Program-made: the position numbers and the translations under genes | Shown: positions 38,835 to 48,626 of the stretch, one piece after another | Layout: each line of letters starts with the position of its first letter | Numbering within the stretch: position 1 is the first letter of the stretch | Assembly: GCA_913062605.1 (NCBI GenBank) | Contig: CAJXWQ010000012.1 | Span: 1 to 60,364, forward strand | DNA from: an uncultured Cellvibrionales bacterium | Lineage (GTDB): Bacteria; Pseudomonadota; Gammaproteobacteria; Pseudomonadales; Porticoccaceae | DNA length: 60,364 nucleotides | Direction: 5' to 3' | The notes under the pieces: generated by a model | What the model saw: only the letters and a program-made list of their open reading frames with translations | Told to the model about the DNA's origin: nothing | The model's database searches: none

Positions 38835-38867
38835 CGTCCGGCTCTGGAAACAGTGCCGGACGTTTTT
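38835..38867 (+). terminator. Rho-independent terminator after pal
   Basis: CGTCCGGC (38835-38842) pairs with GCCGGACG (38855-38862), followed by five T residues. Confidence 0.9.
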
Positions 38868-38975
38868 GCTTTAATCGGATAGATTGTTGTCCAAAGGGCT
38901 GTTGTTCAATCAATCATTGCCCAAGGGCTAGAATTTAGAATTTGATTAAATCCATTTAATAGGGTGCTTACTCTC

Positions 38976-39773
38976 ATGCGCGTACATGCCAGTTTGGTGT
39001 TTCTTGGTTTCTTCTTATCAATCGCTACACAGGCGGCGGCTCCCGTTGAGGAGAGGAGTCGTCAACACCAACCGGTTAATACCACCGTACCTGTACCTCA
39101 AACACCTGTACCTCAAATACCTGAAGTTCAAGCGCCGGCACCAATACCATTGCCTCAGGCTGGTGATGTGCACTACCAGATACAGGTTCTTCAGGATGAG
39201 GTAAGAACCTTGCGTGGCATGGTGGAAGAGTTGAACTACGAAGTCACTCAGCTAAAAGCGCGGCAAATGGATGACTATATGGATCTTGATCGTCGCCTCA
39301 GTGCTGCTGCGGTTGGCGGTGCAGCTCAGCCCTCTCGTCCTGTGACAGCTGGTGCTTCTACAGAAACAGCTAGTATTCCGGCTGGTATCCCCGCGGCGGG
39401 CTCACCTGATGAGACCGAACACTACAGCAATGCTTACAATCAGCTGAAGGCGGGTAAGGTTTCGGAGTCCATTGCACTTTTTAAAGAGCATTATGCAAAA
39501 TATCCTAATGGGAAATACGTAGCAAATTCCTATTACTGGCTGGGAGAAATTTATGTGTTACAGGGGCAGCTTGAGCTAGCTCGTCAATCCTTCTCGACAG
39601 TCGTTGACAATTACCCGGCTCATCGCAAGACACCGGATTCAACCTTCAAGTTGGGGCAGGTCTATCACCTCCTTGGTGATAAAGCCAAGGCCAAGGCGTT
39701 GCTGGAAAAGGCCGCTAGTGGTAACGACAATGCAGCGAGGTTGGCGCAAAGTTATCTAAAGGAGAACTTTTAG
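38976..39773 (+). CDS. cpoB: Cell division coordinator CpoB (YbgF)
   Basis: The periplasmic protein has a signal peptide (MRVHASLVFLGFFLSIATQA), a Pro-rich stretch with three 15-bp units (PVPQT, PVPQI, PEVQA), a coiled coil (QVLQDEVRTLRGMVEELNYE, about residues 65-95) and C-terminal TPR repeats (YYWLGEIYVLQGQLELARQS). CpoB links peptidoglycan synthesis with Tol constriction. ATG 38976 is preferred because it gives a clean signal peptide; a GTG at 38964 is possible. Confidence 0.92.
   Translation: MRVHASLVFLGFFLSIATQAAAPVEERSRQHQPVNTTVPVPQTPVPQIPEVQAPAPIPLPQAGDVHYQIQVLQDEVRTLRGMVEELNYEVTQLKARQMDDYMDLDRRLSAAAVGGAAQPSRPVTAGASTETASIPAGIPAAGSPDETEHYSNAYNQLKAGKVSESIALFKEHYAKYPNGKYVANSYYWLGEIYVLQGQLELARQSFSTVVDNYPAHRKTPDSTFKLGQVYHLLGDKAKAKALLEKAASGNDNAARLAQSYLKENF
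39090..39134 (+). repeat. Three 15-bp tandem units inside cpoB
   Basis: CCTGTACCTCAAACA, CCTGTACCTCAAATA and CCTGAAGTTCAAGCG encode PVPQT, PVPQI and PEVQA. Confidence 0.88.
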
Positions 39774-39804
39774 CGCTAACGCTCTCTAGTGCGATGCTTT
39801 TTAA

Positions 39805-39866
39805 GCCTACATTTCTCTAAAGCTGCATTCTCTAAAGCGACATTCCCTAAACCTACATTTCCTAAA
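39805..39866 (+). repeat. 15-17-bp tandem units between cpoB and queE
   Basis: GCCTACATTTCTCTAAA is followed by GCTGCATTCTCTAAA, GCGACATTCCCTAAA and CCTACATTTCCTAAA; a fifth decayed unit may follow. Confidence 0.88.
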
Positions 39867-39932
39867 GCTAGAGTCCCGAAGATAGGGTTTTTCGGTTAAA
39901 CTGCGCGGTTTCCGCTGTTCAGTCATTGCCCT

Positions 39933-40583
39933 ATGGATCAAACAACCCTTCGTATCACTGAAATTTTTTATTCTCTGCAAGGGGAATCGTCTACTGTGGG
40001 CTTGCCTACGGTCTTTGTTCGGTTAACGGGTTGTCCTCTACGTTGTCATTACTGTGATACTGAATATGCCTTTTACGGTGGCGAGCGACAATCGCTCTCT
40101 GAGGTACTGGAAAAGGTCGCCAGTTTTCAGCCTGCCCATGTCTGCGTGACGGGTGGGGAGCCATTGGCACAAAAGGCCTGTCTTCCCTTGTTGAAGGAGC
40201 TTTGTGATCAGGGGTATCAGGTGTCTCTTGAAACATCGGGTGCACTATCCGTTGAGGATGTGGATTCTCGAGTTGTTAAAGTACTGGATTTGAAAACCCC
40301 TGCTTCGGGTGAGGTGGATCGTAACCTTTATGAGAATATGGCCTACCTCCAGTCTGGTGATCAGGTTAAATTTGTCATCTGCGATCGGCAGGATTACGAG
40401 TGGGCCAGGTTAAAAATGGATGAATTGAAGCTTGCCGATAAAGTGGAGAATATTCTGTTTTCTCCCAGTGTTGGTCAGCAGAATGCAACTGAGTTGGCAG
40501 ATTGGATATTGGCAGACCATCTGCAAGTGCGATTTCAGCTCCAGCTGCACAAAATACTCTGGAATGATGAGCCTGGACGTTGA
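39933..40583 (+). CDS. queE: 7-carboxy-7-deazaguanine synthase
   Basis: This radical-SAM enzyme rearranges carboxy-tetrahydropterin to CDG in the path to queuosine. The 216-residue product has the cluster-binding CxxxCxxC in TGCPLRCHYCDT and the SAM-binding VTGGEPL. The N-terminus ITEIFYSLQGESSTVG is typical. It lies 19 bp before queC, the next enzyme. Confidence 0.95.
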   Translation: MDQTTLRITEIFYSLQGESSTVGLPTVFVRLTGCPLRCHYCDTEYAFYGGERQSLSEVLEKVASFQPAHVCVTGGEPLAQKACLPLLKELCDQGYQVSLETSGALSVEDVDSRVVKVLDLKTPASGEVDRNLYENMAYLQSGDQVKFVICDRQDYEWARLKMDELKLADKVENILFSPSVGQQNATELADWILADHLQVRFQLQLHKILWNDEPGR

Positions 40584-40602
40584 TATGTTATGAAGAGGCC
40601 CT

Positions 40603-41292
40603 ATGAGCAAGTCTGATAAGAAAGCTGTGGTACTTGTGTCTGGTGGTCTTGATTCCACCACGGTGTTAGCCATGGCTCGAGAACAAGGGTTTAGGTGTTA
40701 TACCCTCAGTTTTGATTACGGTCAGCGTGCTCATGCTGAGCTGGCGGCTGCCCGGCGATGTTCAGCACTGATGGGTGCCGAGGAACACAAAGAGATAATA
40801 CTCGACCTGCGAACCATTGGTGGGTCGGCATTGACCGATGACAATATCGACGTACCAGAAGAGGAAACGTCTGGAATCCCCGTCACCTACGTCCCGGCAC
40901 GCAACACAGTATTTCTTTCCATAGCCCTTGGTTGGGCCGAAGTGCTGGGTGCTCAGGATATCTTTATCGGTGTGAATGCAGTGGATTACTCGGGGTACCC
41001 TGATTGTCGTCCCGAATATATCGATGCCTTTGAGAAAATGGCCAATCTTGCTACCAAATCGAGTGTTGAAGGCCATTACCTTAGAATCAATAAGCCGCTC
41101 ATCAATTTAACCAAGGCCGATATTATTCGCCAGGGTATAGCAATTGGTGTGGACTACGCTCAAACGGTGTCTTGTTATCAGGCTACAGAGGGCGGACTTG
41201 CTTGCGGTAAGTGCGATAGTTGCCGTCTCAGAAAACTCGGATTTGAGCAGGCGGGCCTTGAGGACTCTACACGTTATATTGCCGTTAAATAA
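40603..41292 (+). CDS. queC: 7-cyano-7-deazaguanine synthase
   Basis: QueC converts CDG to preQ0 with ATP and ammonia. The 229-residue product has the PP-loop [16 protein letters not shown] and the C-terminal zinc site with four cysteines ([17 protein letters not shown]). Together with queE here and queA-tgt at 18.7-21 kb, it shows that the cell makes queuosine de novo. Confidence 0.96.
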   Translation: MSKSDKKAVVLVSGGLDSTTVLAMAREQGFRCYTLSFDYGQRAHAELAAARRCSALMGAEEHKEIILDLRTIGGSALTDDNIDVPEEETSGIPVTYVPARNTVFLSIALGWAEVLGAQDIFIGVNAVDYSGYPDCRPEYIDAFEKMANLATKSSVEGHYLRINKPLINLTKADIIRQGIAIGVDYAQTVSCYQATEGGLACGKCDSCRLRKLGFEQAGLEDSTRYIAVK

Positions 41293-41339
41293 ACACTTGA
41301 TTTTTGGTCGGCCATAAGTAAGATATGCGCCTCTTCTGA

Positions 41340-41415
41340 GGGCCGTTAGCTCAGTTGGTAGAGCAGTTGGCTTTTAACCAATTGGTCGCTGGTTCGAATC
41401 CAGCACGGCCCACCA
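41340..41415 (+). tRNA. tRNA-Lys (anticodon TTT)
   Basis: The 76-base gene folds into a standard cloverleaf: acceptor GGGCCGT/ACGGCCC, anticodon loop CTTTTAA with TTT, T loop TTCGAAT, and encoded ACCA. It lies after queC and before a terminator. Confidence 0.97.
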
Positions 41416-41420
41416 TTTAT

Positions 41421-41450
41421 AAAAAAACCGTCCATTTGGACGGTTTTTTT
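41421..41450 (+). terminator. Terminator of tRNA-Lys
   Basis: CCGTCC (41428-41433) pairs with GGACGG (41438-41443), with an A run before and seven T residues after. Confidence 0.92.
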
Positions 41451-41559
41451 ATGCTCGTTCTCTCGGCGATAAAAATTGGCCTGTACGCATAGGGGTTATC
41501 GGCTTGGCTGTCAGGATATGGTAAAATCAGGGAGAACACGTATTACCAATACATGAATT

Positions 41560-42642
41560 ATGACTCAATCCTCTAAGCTACATATCGCCGAAGAACCCAC
41601 ACATCAGGCATTGGTCGAGCGTTACCTAGACCAAATTTATGATGAGCCAAAATATACAGCTGAAGAAGAGTCTGTATACAAGGCTCGTATCAAGCAGCTG
41701 CTTGAAGAAAAGAATGCCGTCATCGTGGCCCATTACTATACCGACCCGATTATCCAGCAGTTGGCTGAAGAGACAGGGGGGCTTGTGTCGGATTCTCTTG
41801 AAATGGCACGATTTGGTCATAGCCATTCTGCCTCTACACTGATGGTGGCAGGGGTGAGGTTTATGGGCGAGACCGCCAAGATTCTAACGCCAGAAAAAAC
41901 GGTTTTGATGCCAACTTTGGAAGCGACCTGTTCTCTCGACATTGGTTGTCCCGTTGATGAGTTTAGTATTTTTTGTGATCAGCATCCTGACCGTACCGTG
42001 GTGGTTTATGCAAACACCTCGGCAGCAGTCAAAGCTCGTGCAGATTGGGTGGTCACTTCAAGCATTGCTCTGGATGTAGTGGATTACCTTGATAGTTGTG
42101 GTCAAAAAATTCTCTGGGCGCCGGATAAATACCTGGGTAGTTATGTTCAGAAGAAGACCGGTGCCGATATGCTTCTGTGGGATGGGAGCTGTATTGTGCA
42201 TGAGGAGTTTAAATCACAGGGAGTTGCCTTCCTGAAGACAGTCTACCCGGATGCTGCAGTGTTGGTTCATCCCGAATCCCCTGACGCGATGGTTGAAATT
42301 GCTGATGCAGTAGGCTCAACTTCACAGCTGATTAAAGCGGCGCAAACACTGCCTAATAAACAAATGATTGTGGCAACGGATATCGGTATCTTTCACAAAA
42401 TGCAGCAAGCGGCGCCAGATAAAGAGCTGATGATTGCACCTACTGCGGGCGAAGGTGCGACTTGCCGAAGTTGCGCAAGCTGTCCATGGATGGGGATGAA
42501 TCACTTGAAAAACCTGATGGAAACACTGGAACAAGGTTCTAATGAAATCCATGTTGATCCAGTGATAGGTGAGCAGGCGATGGTGTCATTACAGCGAATG
42601 CTGGAATTTCGTGAATTACAGTTATCAGCAGAGCTGGGCTGA
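41560..42642 (+). CDS. nadA: Quinolinate synthase A
   Basis: NadA condenses iminoaspartate with dihydroxyacetone phosphate to quinolinate for NAD synthesis, using a 4Fe-4S cluster. The 360-residue product has the cluster cysteines in [12 protein letters not shown] and in [15 protein letters not shown], and the block [19 protein letters not shown]. Confidence 0.97.
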   Translation: MTQSSKLHIAEEPTHQALVERYLDQIYDEPKYTAEEESVYKARIKQLLEEKNAVIVAHYYTDPIIQQLAEETGGLVSDSLEMARFGHSHSASTLMVAGVRFMGETAKILTPEKTVLMPTLEATCSLDIGCPVDEFSIFCDQHPDRTVVVYANTSAAVKARADWVVTSSIALDVVDYLDSCGQKILWAPDKYLGSYVQKKTGADMLLWDGSCIVHEEFKSQGVAFLKTVYPDAAVLVHPESPDAMVEIADAVGSTSQLIKAAQTLPNKQMIVATDIGIFHKMQQAAPDKELMIAPTAGEGATCRSCASCPWMGMNHLKNLMETLEQGSNEIHVDPVIGEQAMVSLQRMLEFRELQLSAELG

Positions 42643-42693
42643 TAGGATTTCCTTTAGATGTTCTTTGGATTTTTTACAGATTAGCCCGGTCGT

Positions 42694-44157
42694 TTATTTC
42701 ATGAGGTCATCCATTTTCTTTTCCAAAGCCGCTAAGTCTCGTAGCTGTTGCTCAATGATGGCTGTTTGTTTGTAGTCATGAACCAATAGTTTTTGAGCAT
42801 ACCCAAGCTGATCTCGTGCACGGTCGAATACACCGTTAATAATAAAGTATTGGGCTCGGGCCAGATGAACCCCGGAAATATTGCCTGCCAGACCACGAAC
42901 TTCGGCCAGTTCGTACCAGACATGAGGTGAATTTGGGCGGGTTTGAGTCAGGTCGGTCAGAACGACCTCTGATTCATAGAAACGATTGGCTTTGAGGTAG
43001 GTTTCAGCCAGAGACATTTTGAGAGGGTAGCTGCTTGGATGATATTGCAGTAGCTTCTTTGTCTTCGTGACGGCAAAGTCAAACTTCTTATCAGCACGGT
43101 CTATCTCAATATCCGCCAATAGGTAGGTCAACCGATCCGGTGATTTTTTTAATAAGTTTCTTAGATTGCTTCGTGCGGTTGAATAATCACCCAGCATTGT
43201 ATGAGTTAATACCAGTCCATATTGGGCCGCTTCTTTGTTGAGGCTATTTCCGCTTAGTTCATGCTCAAAGCGATTCAGAGAAACACTAGGACTTTTGTCG
43301 ATGGCGACCAGAGCCCGAATACGCATCAGGTGATATTCGATATTGTCCAGATACTGTTTAGGCGGGTACTGCCTTGCACGGTTTCTGGCATCAGCCACCC
43401 GGTTTTCAGTTAGTGGGTGGGTGAGCATAAATTCTGGGGGCTTGCTGCCCGTGTAGCGGGTGGCCTGGAGCATTTGCTCAAACATACCGGGCATTGCATT
43501 TGGATCCATGCCAGCTGCACTCATGGTTTGGATGCCAATACGATCCGCCTCTTGTTCATTCTGACGGCTGTATCGAAGGGCGCTGCCTCGGGCTGCGGCC
43601 GAGGTTGCTGTCATTGCTGCCAAGCCTGCATCACCACCTACGGTAGCCGCTAAGATCAGGGCGCCTAACATTCCCGCCATGGTGACAGTTGAGCTTCTTT
43701 TCTGTGTTTCTAACCGGCGGGCAAAATGTCGTTGGCTTAAGTGAGCGAGCTCGTGCGAGAGTACAGAGGATAATTGATGTTCAGATTTTGCGTAAATGAA
43801 GAGGCCGGTATGAACACCAATAACACCACCGGGTACTGCAAAAGCATTCATTGACGCGTTGTTGATGGTGACAAGCTCTAGTCTATGATCCTGTAGCTCG
43901 CTATATACGGCTAATTTGTAGACGAGTTGTTCCAAGTAGTTATGCAGTAAGGTGTCGTCGTGTTCTTTGATTCGGCTGCGATAGGCGCGTAGCCAGGCGC
44001 GACCGAGTTCATATTCCTGTTGCTGAGAAACAATACCGGAGGTGCTATCTCCCAATGATGGCAGCTTAATATCGGCGCTATAGGTGGGGCCCGTTAGCAT
44101 GGCGATGGCCACTGCTGCTAGGGTAAAGCGGTTCAAACATTTGAGAAACACTGTCAA
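42694..44157 (-). CDS. bepA: BepA-like M48 metalloprotease with TPR repeats
   Basis: The 487-residue periplasmic protein has a signal peptide (about residues 1-27), an M48 zinc protease domain with HEXXH (LSHELAHLSQRHF, about residue 135) and a C-terminal TPR part. BepA (YfgC) helps assemble or degrade outer-membrane proteins, for example LptD. The start is TTG at 44157 with AAGGA upstream; a GTG two codons later is possible. The neighbouring PerM-like gene is divergent, as in relatives. Confidence 0.9.
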   Translation of the reverse strand: MTVFLKCLNRFTLAAVAIAMLTGPTYSADIKLPSLGDSTSGIVSQQQEYELGRAWLRAYRSRIKEHDDTLLHNYLEQLVYKLAVYSELQDHRLELVTINNASMNAFAVPGGVIGVHTGLFIYAKSEHQLSSVLSHELAHLSQRHFARRLETQKRSSTVTMAGMLGALILAATVGGDAGLAAMTATSAAARGSALRYSRQNEQEADRIGIQTMSAAGMDPNAMPGMFEQMLQATRYTGSKPPEFMLTHPLTENRVADARNRARQYPPKQYLDNIEYHLMRIRALVAIDKSPSVSLNRFEHELSGNSLNKEAAQYGLVLTHTMLGDYSTARSNLRNLLKKSPDRLTYLLADIEIDRADKKFDFAVTKTKKLLQYHPSSYPLKMSLAETYLKANRFYESEVVLTDLTQTRPNSPHVWYELAEVRGLAGNISGVHLARAQYFIINGVFDRARDQLGYAQKLLVHDYKQTAIIEQQLRDLAALEKKMDDLMK

Positions 44158-44353
44158 CTAAGTCCTTCGGTATTGTGTGGCGTGGGTATTTAAAGATAGT
44201 AGCGTAAATCTATGACTGAATTCATGAGAATTAGTGCATTTTTGGTTTAATAACGTACTTGCCCTGAAAAGGTTGACAGCTGTTCTTGAAGCGCGGGCAT
44301 TGATTCCGTAACCTGCGTCATAGGCGTATGTATTGCAAGTGTTGGGATGTGTT

Positions 44354-45424
44354 ATGTGGAAAGTGCTTGGAAGTTGGGTAGACCGCTATTTTGGTGAGGA
44401 AGAGGCTGTTCTTCTGACGTTACTGTTGGTCGTCGCTCTTGTGGTGGTGGCGACTATGGGTGAAATTTTGGCGCCCTTTGTGGCGGCAATCATTTTTGCC
44501 TTTTTATTGCAAGGTGGGGTTAACCGCTTGGCGGCATGTAAGGTGCCAAGGCTGGTGGCGGTGACACTTGTCTTTCTATTATTTGTTGGTGCATTTTTAG
44601 CTATTTTAATTATCTTGCTGCCATTGATTGGCCGCCAGGCAGCCAATCTGGCTGGTGAAGTTCCGGCCATGGTCAAACATTGGCAAGATGTCTTGCTGTT
44701 GCTTCCCGATCAATACCCACACCTCATTTCAGAGGATCAGTTAAAAGAGCTCTTGGGTCAGGCGTCCCGAGAGGTGGCAGGTATGGCTGAGCGATTGGTG
44801 AGTTTTTCTTTCAGCACCTTCCCCAGCGTGGTGGCCATGATGGTCTATCTGGTGCTGGTGCCACTGTTGGTGTTCTTTATGCTCAAAGACAAGGATGAGT
44901 TATTGGCACTGATGTCTGGTTTATTGCCCCATGAGCGCCCAGTTATGTGGCAGATTTGGCACGAGATGAATGTGCAGATGGCTAATTATGTACGTGGTAA
45001 AGCCATTGAAATACTGGCGGTAGGTTTTGTCAGCTATGCCGCCTTTTTGATTATGGGTTTGAACTATGCGGCACTCCTGGCTTTGTTGGTGGGGTTGTCG
45101 GTGGTCATTCCTTATATTGGTGCTGTGGTCGTCACTATTCCGGTGACTGTTGTGGCCTATTTTCAGTGGGGCTGGGGAGGCGACTTGTTTTGGTTGGTGA
45201 TGATTTACGGAATTATTCAGGGATTGGACGGTAATGTTCTGGTCCCACTGTTGTTTTCAGAGGCTGTGAACCTGCACCCCATCGCCATTATTCTTGCTGT
45301 ATTGGTATTCGGTGGCCTTTGGGGTTTCTGGGGCATATTTTTTGCGATCCCTTTGGCAACCCTGGTGAAAGCACTTTATAACGCCTGGCCGAGAACTGAT
45401 TTGCCTCACTCGGTGTCCGAGTAG
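44354..45424 (+). CDS. AI-2E/PerM family permease
   Basis: The 356-residue protein has about eight helices and the family C-terminal block IIQGLDGNVLVPLLFSEAV with PIAIILAVLVFGGLWG. Members are putative permeases or exporters, including TqsA; substrate is not told by sequence. ATG 44354 is used because MWKVLGSWVDRYFGEEEAV matches relatives; the longer frame from 44333 has no support. Confidence 0.88.
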   Translation: MWKVLGSWVDRYFGEEEAVLLTLLLVVALVVVATMGEILAPFVAAIIFAFLLQGGVNRLAACKVPRLVAVTLVFLLFVGAFLAILIILLPLIGRQAANLAGEVPAMVKHWQDVLLLLPDQYPHLISEDQLKELLGQASREVAGMAERLVSFSFSTFPSVVAMMVYLVLVPLLVFFMLKDKDELLALMSGLLPHERPVMWQIWHEMNVQMANYVRGKAIEILAVGFVSYAAFLIMGLNYAALLALLVGLSVVIPYIGAVVVTIPVTVVAYFQWGWGGDLFWLVMIYGIIQGLDGNVLVPLLFSEAVNLHPIAIILAVLVFGGLWGFWGIFFAIPLATLVKALYNAWPRTDLPHSVSE

Positions 45425-45461
45425 TTCTATAACGTTTCTATAAAGAAGCTCTATAAAGTAA
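45424..45461 (+). repeat. Tandem TATAA-containing units before the M16 gene
   Basis: GTTCTATAAC, GTTTCTATAAAGAA and GCTCTATAAAGTAA lie in tandem directly at the stop of the PerM gene. Confidence 0.7.
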
Positions 45462-45486
45462 TTTTACCCATAAAAAACGGAACCTC

Positions 45487-48369
45487 ATGACGTCTATGAA
45501 AAAAATAGCAGTTGCCTTTGTATTGATTGCAACCTTTGGCTTGTCGCAGGCGCTAGCGGCTCGCCCATGTCACGATAGCCCGACTGTAGAAAGTGACCGA
45601 GTTGCTCAGAGTGGCTCGATTGTACAAAGTGATAGCGATCATTCTGAATACCGCTACTTGCAATTGCCCAATCAGATGCAGGTCTTGCTCGTTTCAGATA
45701 AAAAAGCCGACAAGGCTGTGGCGGCTCTGGATGTGTTTGTTGGCAGCTCCCATGATCCAGTTCATCGGCAGGGGCTTGCACACTTTTTAGAACACATGTT
45801 GTTTTTAGGGACTGATCGTTACCCGGAAGCAGGTGAGTATCAGGCGTTTATCAGCCAGCATGGCGGGGGGCATAATGCCTATACCTCGTTTGATCATACT
45901 AACTACTTTTTTGATATCAACCCCGTGGATCTTGGGCCGGCCCTTGATCGCTTTTCACGATTCTTTGTTGCGCCATTATTTAATGCCGAGTATGTGGAGC
46001 GAGAAAAAAATGCCGTGCACTCGGAGTATAAGGCCAGAATAAAAAATGATTACCGTCGCCAGCTGAATGTCTTTAGTGAGGTGGTGAATACCAATCACCC
46101 AGCATCAAAGTTCAGTGTGGGCAATCTGGACACCTTGGCAGACACAGAAACAAGCAAAGTTCGCGAAGACTTGGTTTCATTCTATCAGCAGCATTACTCG
46201 GCCAACCGGATGGCCTTAGTGGTGCTGGCTCCACATTCACTGGATGAGCTTGAGTCGATGGTGCGGCCACGTTTTGAGGCGGTGCCTAACTCACAGAGTA
46301 AGCAACCAAAACATGGTCAACCACTGTTTGAAAAGGGCCAGTTGCCTTTGCTGTTGTCACTCCAGCCTGTTCAGGAGCTGAGGGATTTGTCGGTGACGAT
46401 TCCGTTGCCAGCAGTACATGAATATTATCGACAAAAGCCACTGGCGTACTTGGGGAACCTGATTGGGCATGAGGGTAAAGGTAGCTTGCTGTCCTTGCTC
46501 AAAGAAAAAGGTTGGGCCGAAGGTCTGCGGGCTGGGGAAGGACTCTCGGATCAAAGTGGTAGCTCTTTTGATGTTACCGTCGGGCTGACACCTGATGGGT
46601 TGTCGAACTGGCAGCAAGTACTCGAGCTTGTTTTTCAGGAAATTGCACTGGTATCGGAGCAGGGTGTGGCCGAGTGGCGTCACCAGGAGCAAGGTGCTCT
46701 GGCCGGCATGCAGTTTCGCCACAAAGAGTTGGGTGATCCCATGCACCGAACCAGCCAATTAGCTAATCAGTTACATAAATATCCCTATAAAGACGTGATG
46801 CGTGGCCCTTATCGCATGGATATTTTTGATTCTGGTTTGATCACTGAAATGCTGTCCTCCTTGAAGCCAGAGAATGCCCTGGTCACATTGATGGCTCCGG
46901 AAGTCGATACAGATAAAGTGTCATCACTTTACCAAGTGCCCTATAGCGTCGTGCAGTTGCCAAAAATAGCGCTGGAATCCGGTGCGGAGGGATTGCAGCT
47001 GCCCAAGGCAAATGACTTTGTGCCCAATAGCTTTGCGCTGAATCATCCCGCTAAGCCTGGGTTGAAAGTGGGGGTGGAGCCAGAGCCTCCAGAGTTGTTG
47101 GTGGATAAACTCGGATACCGTTTGTGGAATTACTCTGATAGCTATTATCAGGTCCCCAAAGCTCAGTTTTATGTGGCTGTAAAAACGCCGGCCATTAATG
47201 ATGCCCAGACGGCAGCCATGGCTGACCTCTACCTGAGTCTTGTGCGGGAAACGCTCAATGAATCCAGTTACGAAGCATCGTTGGCTGGGTTGGGGTATGG
47301 CATGAATCGCCGTTCTGATGGCATAGGCTTTGTCGTCAATGGTTTTGATAACAAGTTGCCGGTTTTGGCAAAGGCAGTGGTAGAAGCCCTATTGGAGCCA
47401 GCTATATCTGACGAGGTGGTGGGGCGTCTGAGAGATGAGTTAATTAGAAGATGGCGAAACAGCACCAAGGATACCCCCTACAAGCAGCTAATGCGTGAGG
47501 TGGGTTTGTTGCTCAAAACGACGGCCTGGCAGCCAGTGCAGTTGGCTGAGGCCCTAGAGAGTTTTGATCGTAAAGTATTCGATCAATTTGTGGCGGACCT
47601 GTACAAGGGCGCAACGCTGGAAATGTTGGCCAGCGGTAATTTGATTCAGGCTGAGGCCGAAAAATTGGGTGTATCAATAGCCGGCCAGTTAGTTGGAAAA
47701 AACCATAAAGCCTGGGTGGAGCGGGGCGTTATTCGCGTTCCTCCCGGTGAAAAAATGCACATACCCCTGTCGATTGATCACAAGGATGCGGCGATCCTTA
47801 GATACTATCAGGGGCGTAGTGATAGTCTTGATGAGACAGCGAAAACTATGTTGTTAAGACAATTGATTAAGTCAGAATTTTTTAATCAATTGCGAACTGA
47901 GCAGCAGCTCGGTTATGTGGTGGCAGTAATAGATCAGACAATCAACAGGGTGCCTGGTATTGGTTTATTGGTGCAGTCTCCCACGGCGCCTGTTGCCAAG
48001 TTAGAGAAGGCCGTCGAACGGTTTCTTGTAGATTTTGATCGGCAGCTTGAAGAGATGCCCGAAGCTGAGTTTGAGCGTCATCGTCAGGCGTTGTTGACGG
48101 GGCTGAGAGAGCAGCCAAAAAGTCTGGCTGAGCAGTCATCACGGTTTTGGGGCAGTATTGATTTACGTGATTACGATTTTAGCCACAGACAGAAATTGAT
48201 CGATGTTGTGGCATCGCTTTCTCGGGAAGATATGGTTCAAACCTATACGACTTTGTTGATGGACTCGGGTTATTCACTACAGGTAGATGGCACCAAAGGC
48301 GAGGTTGTTGATGATGCCAAGCTACGAGAAGGTCGTGAAATTTATCAGCTTCCGCCTAAAAATATGTAG
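45487..48369 (+). CDS. Pitrilysin-like M16 peptidase
   Basis: The 960-residue protein has a signal peptide (MTSMKKIAVAFVLIATFGLS then QALAA) and four M16 domains. The inverted zinc motif HFLEH (residues 99-103) is intact and the third metal-binding Glu lies in the HSEYKAR block about 75 residues later. It resembles protease III (PtrA) of the periplasm, which degrades small peptides; PtrA has 962 residues. It stands alone before aceE. Confidence 0.92.
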   Translation: MTSMKKIAVAFVLIATFGLSQALAARPCHDSPTVESDRVAQSGSIVQSDSDHSEYRYLQLPNQMQVLLVSDKKADKAVAALDVFVGSSHDPVHRQGLAHFLEHMLFLGTDRYPEAGEYQAFISQHGGGHNAYTSFDHTNYFFDINPVDLGPALDRFSRFFVAPLFNAEYVEREKNAVHSEYKARIKNDYRRQLNVFSEVVNTNHPASKFSVGNLDTLADTETSKVREDLVSFYQQHYSANRMALVVLAPHSLDELESMVRPRFEAVPNSQSKQPKHGQPLFEKGQLPLLLSLQPVQELRDLSVTIPLPAVHEYYRQKPLAYLGNLIGHEGKGSLLSLLKEKGWAEGLRAGEGLSDQSGSSFDVTVGLTPDGLSNWQQVLELVFQEIALVSEQGVAEWRHQEQGALAGMQFRHKELGDPMHRTSQLANQLHKYPYKDVMRGPYRMDIFDSGLITEMLSSLKPENALVTLMAPEVDTDKVSSLYQVPYSVVQLPKIALESGAEGLQLPKANDFVPNSFALNHPAKPGLKVGVEPEPPELLVDKLGYRLWNYSDSYYQVPKAQFYVAVKTPAINDAQTAAMADLYLSLVRETLNESSYEASLAGLGYGMNRRSDGIGFVVNGFDNKLPVLAKAVVEALLEPAISDEVVGRLRDELIRRWRNSTKDTPYKQLMREVGLLLKTTAWQPVQLAEALESFDRKVFDQFVADLYKGATLEMLASGNLIQAEAEKLGVSIAGQLVGKNHKAWVERGVIRVPPGEKMHIPLSIDHKDAAILRYYQGRSDSLDETAKTMLLRQLIKSEFFNQLRTEQQLGYVVAVIDQTINRVPGIGLLVQSPTAPVAKLEKAVERFLVDFDRQLEEMPEAEFERHRQALLTGLREQPKSLAEQSSRFWGSIDLRDYDFSHRQKLIDVVASLSREDMVQTYTTLLMDSGYSLQVDGTKGEVVDDAKLREGREIYQLPPKNM

Positions 48370-48501
48370 TAAAACTATATTTTGTATTTTTCGTCATTAT
48401 TAAAATAAATTCTGTAAATACAGTGTATTGAAGTCTTTTATATGAATATATAGAAAATATTTATATATTATACCTTGGTTCTAGGTGGTTGATTTAACCT
48501 T

Positions 48502-48522
48502 ATATGTAGTTATACTACATAT
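48502..48522. promoter_or_regulatory. Candidate operator upstream of aceE
   Basis: ATATGTAGT (48502-48510), TAT, ACTACATAT (48514-48522) is a perfect 9-bp inverted repeat 105 bp before aceE. It does not match the PdhR consensus. The size and symmetry suggest a GntR- or MarR-type operator; no regulator gene is nearby. Confidence 0.5.
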
Positions 48523-48626
48523 GGTTTATGAGAAGTCTATGGTCTGCTGTCTTTATGCTTTTGAGGATGGCCTATACTTCTCGAAGATCTCCCCAACGAT
48601 GGTTAATGTATTAAAGGGTATTACTC

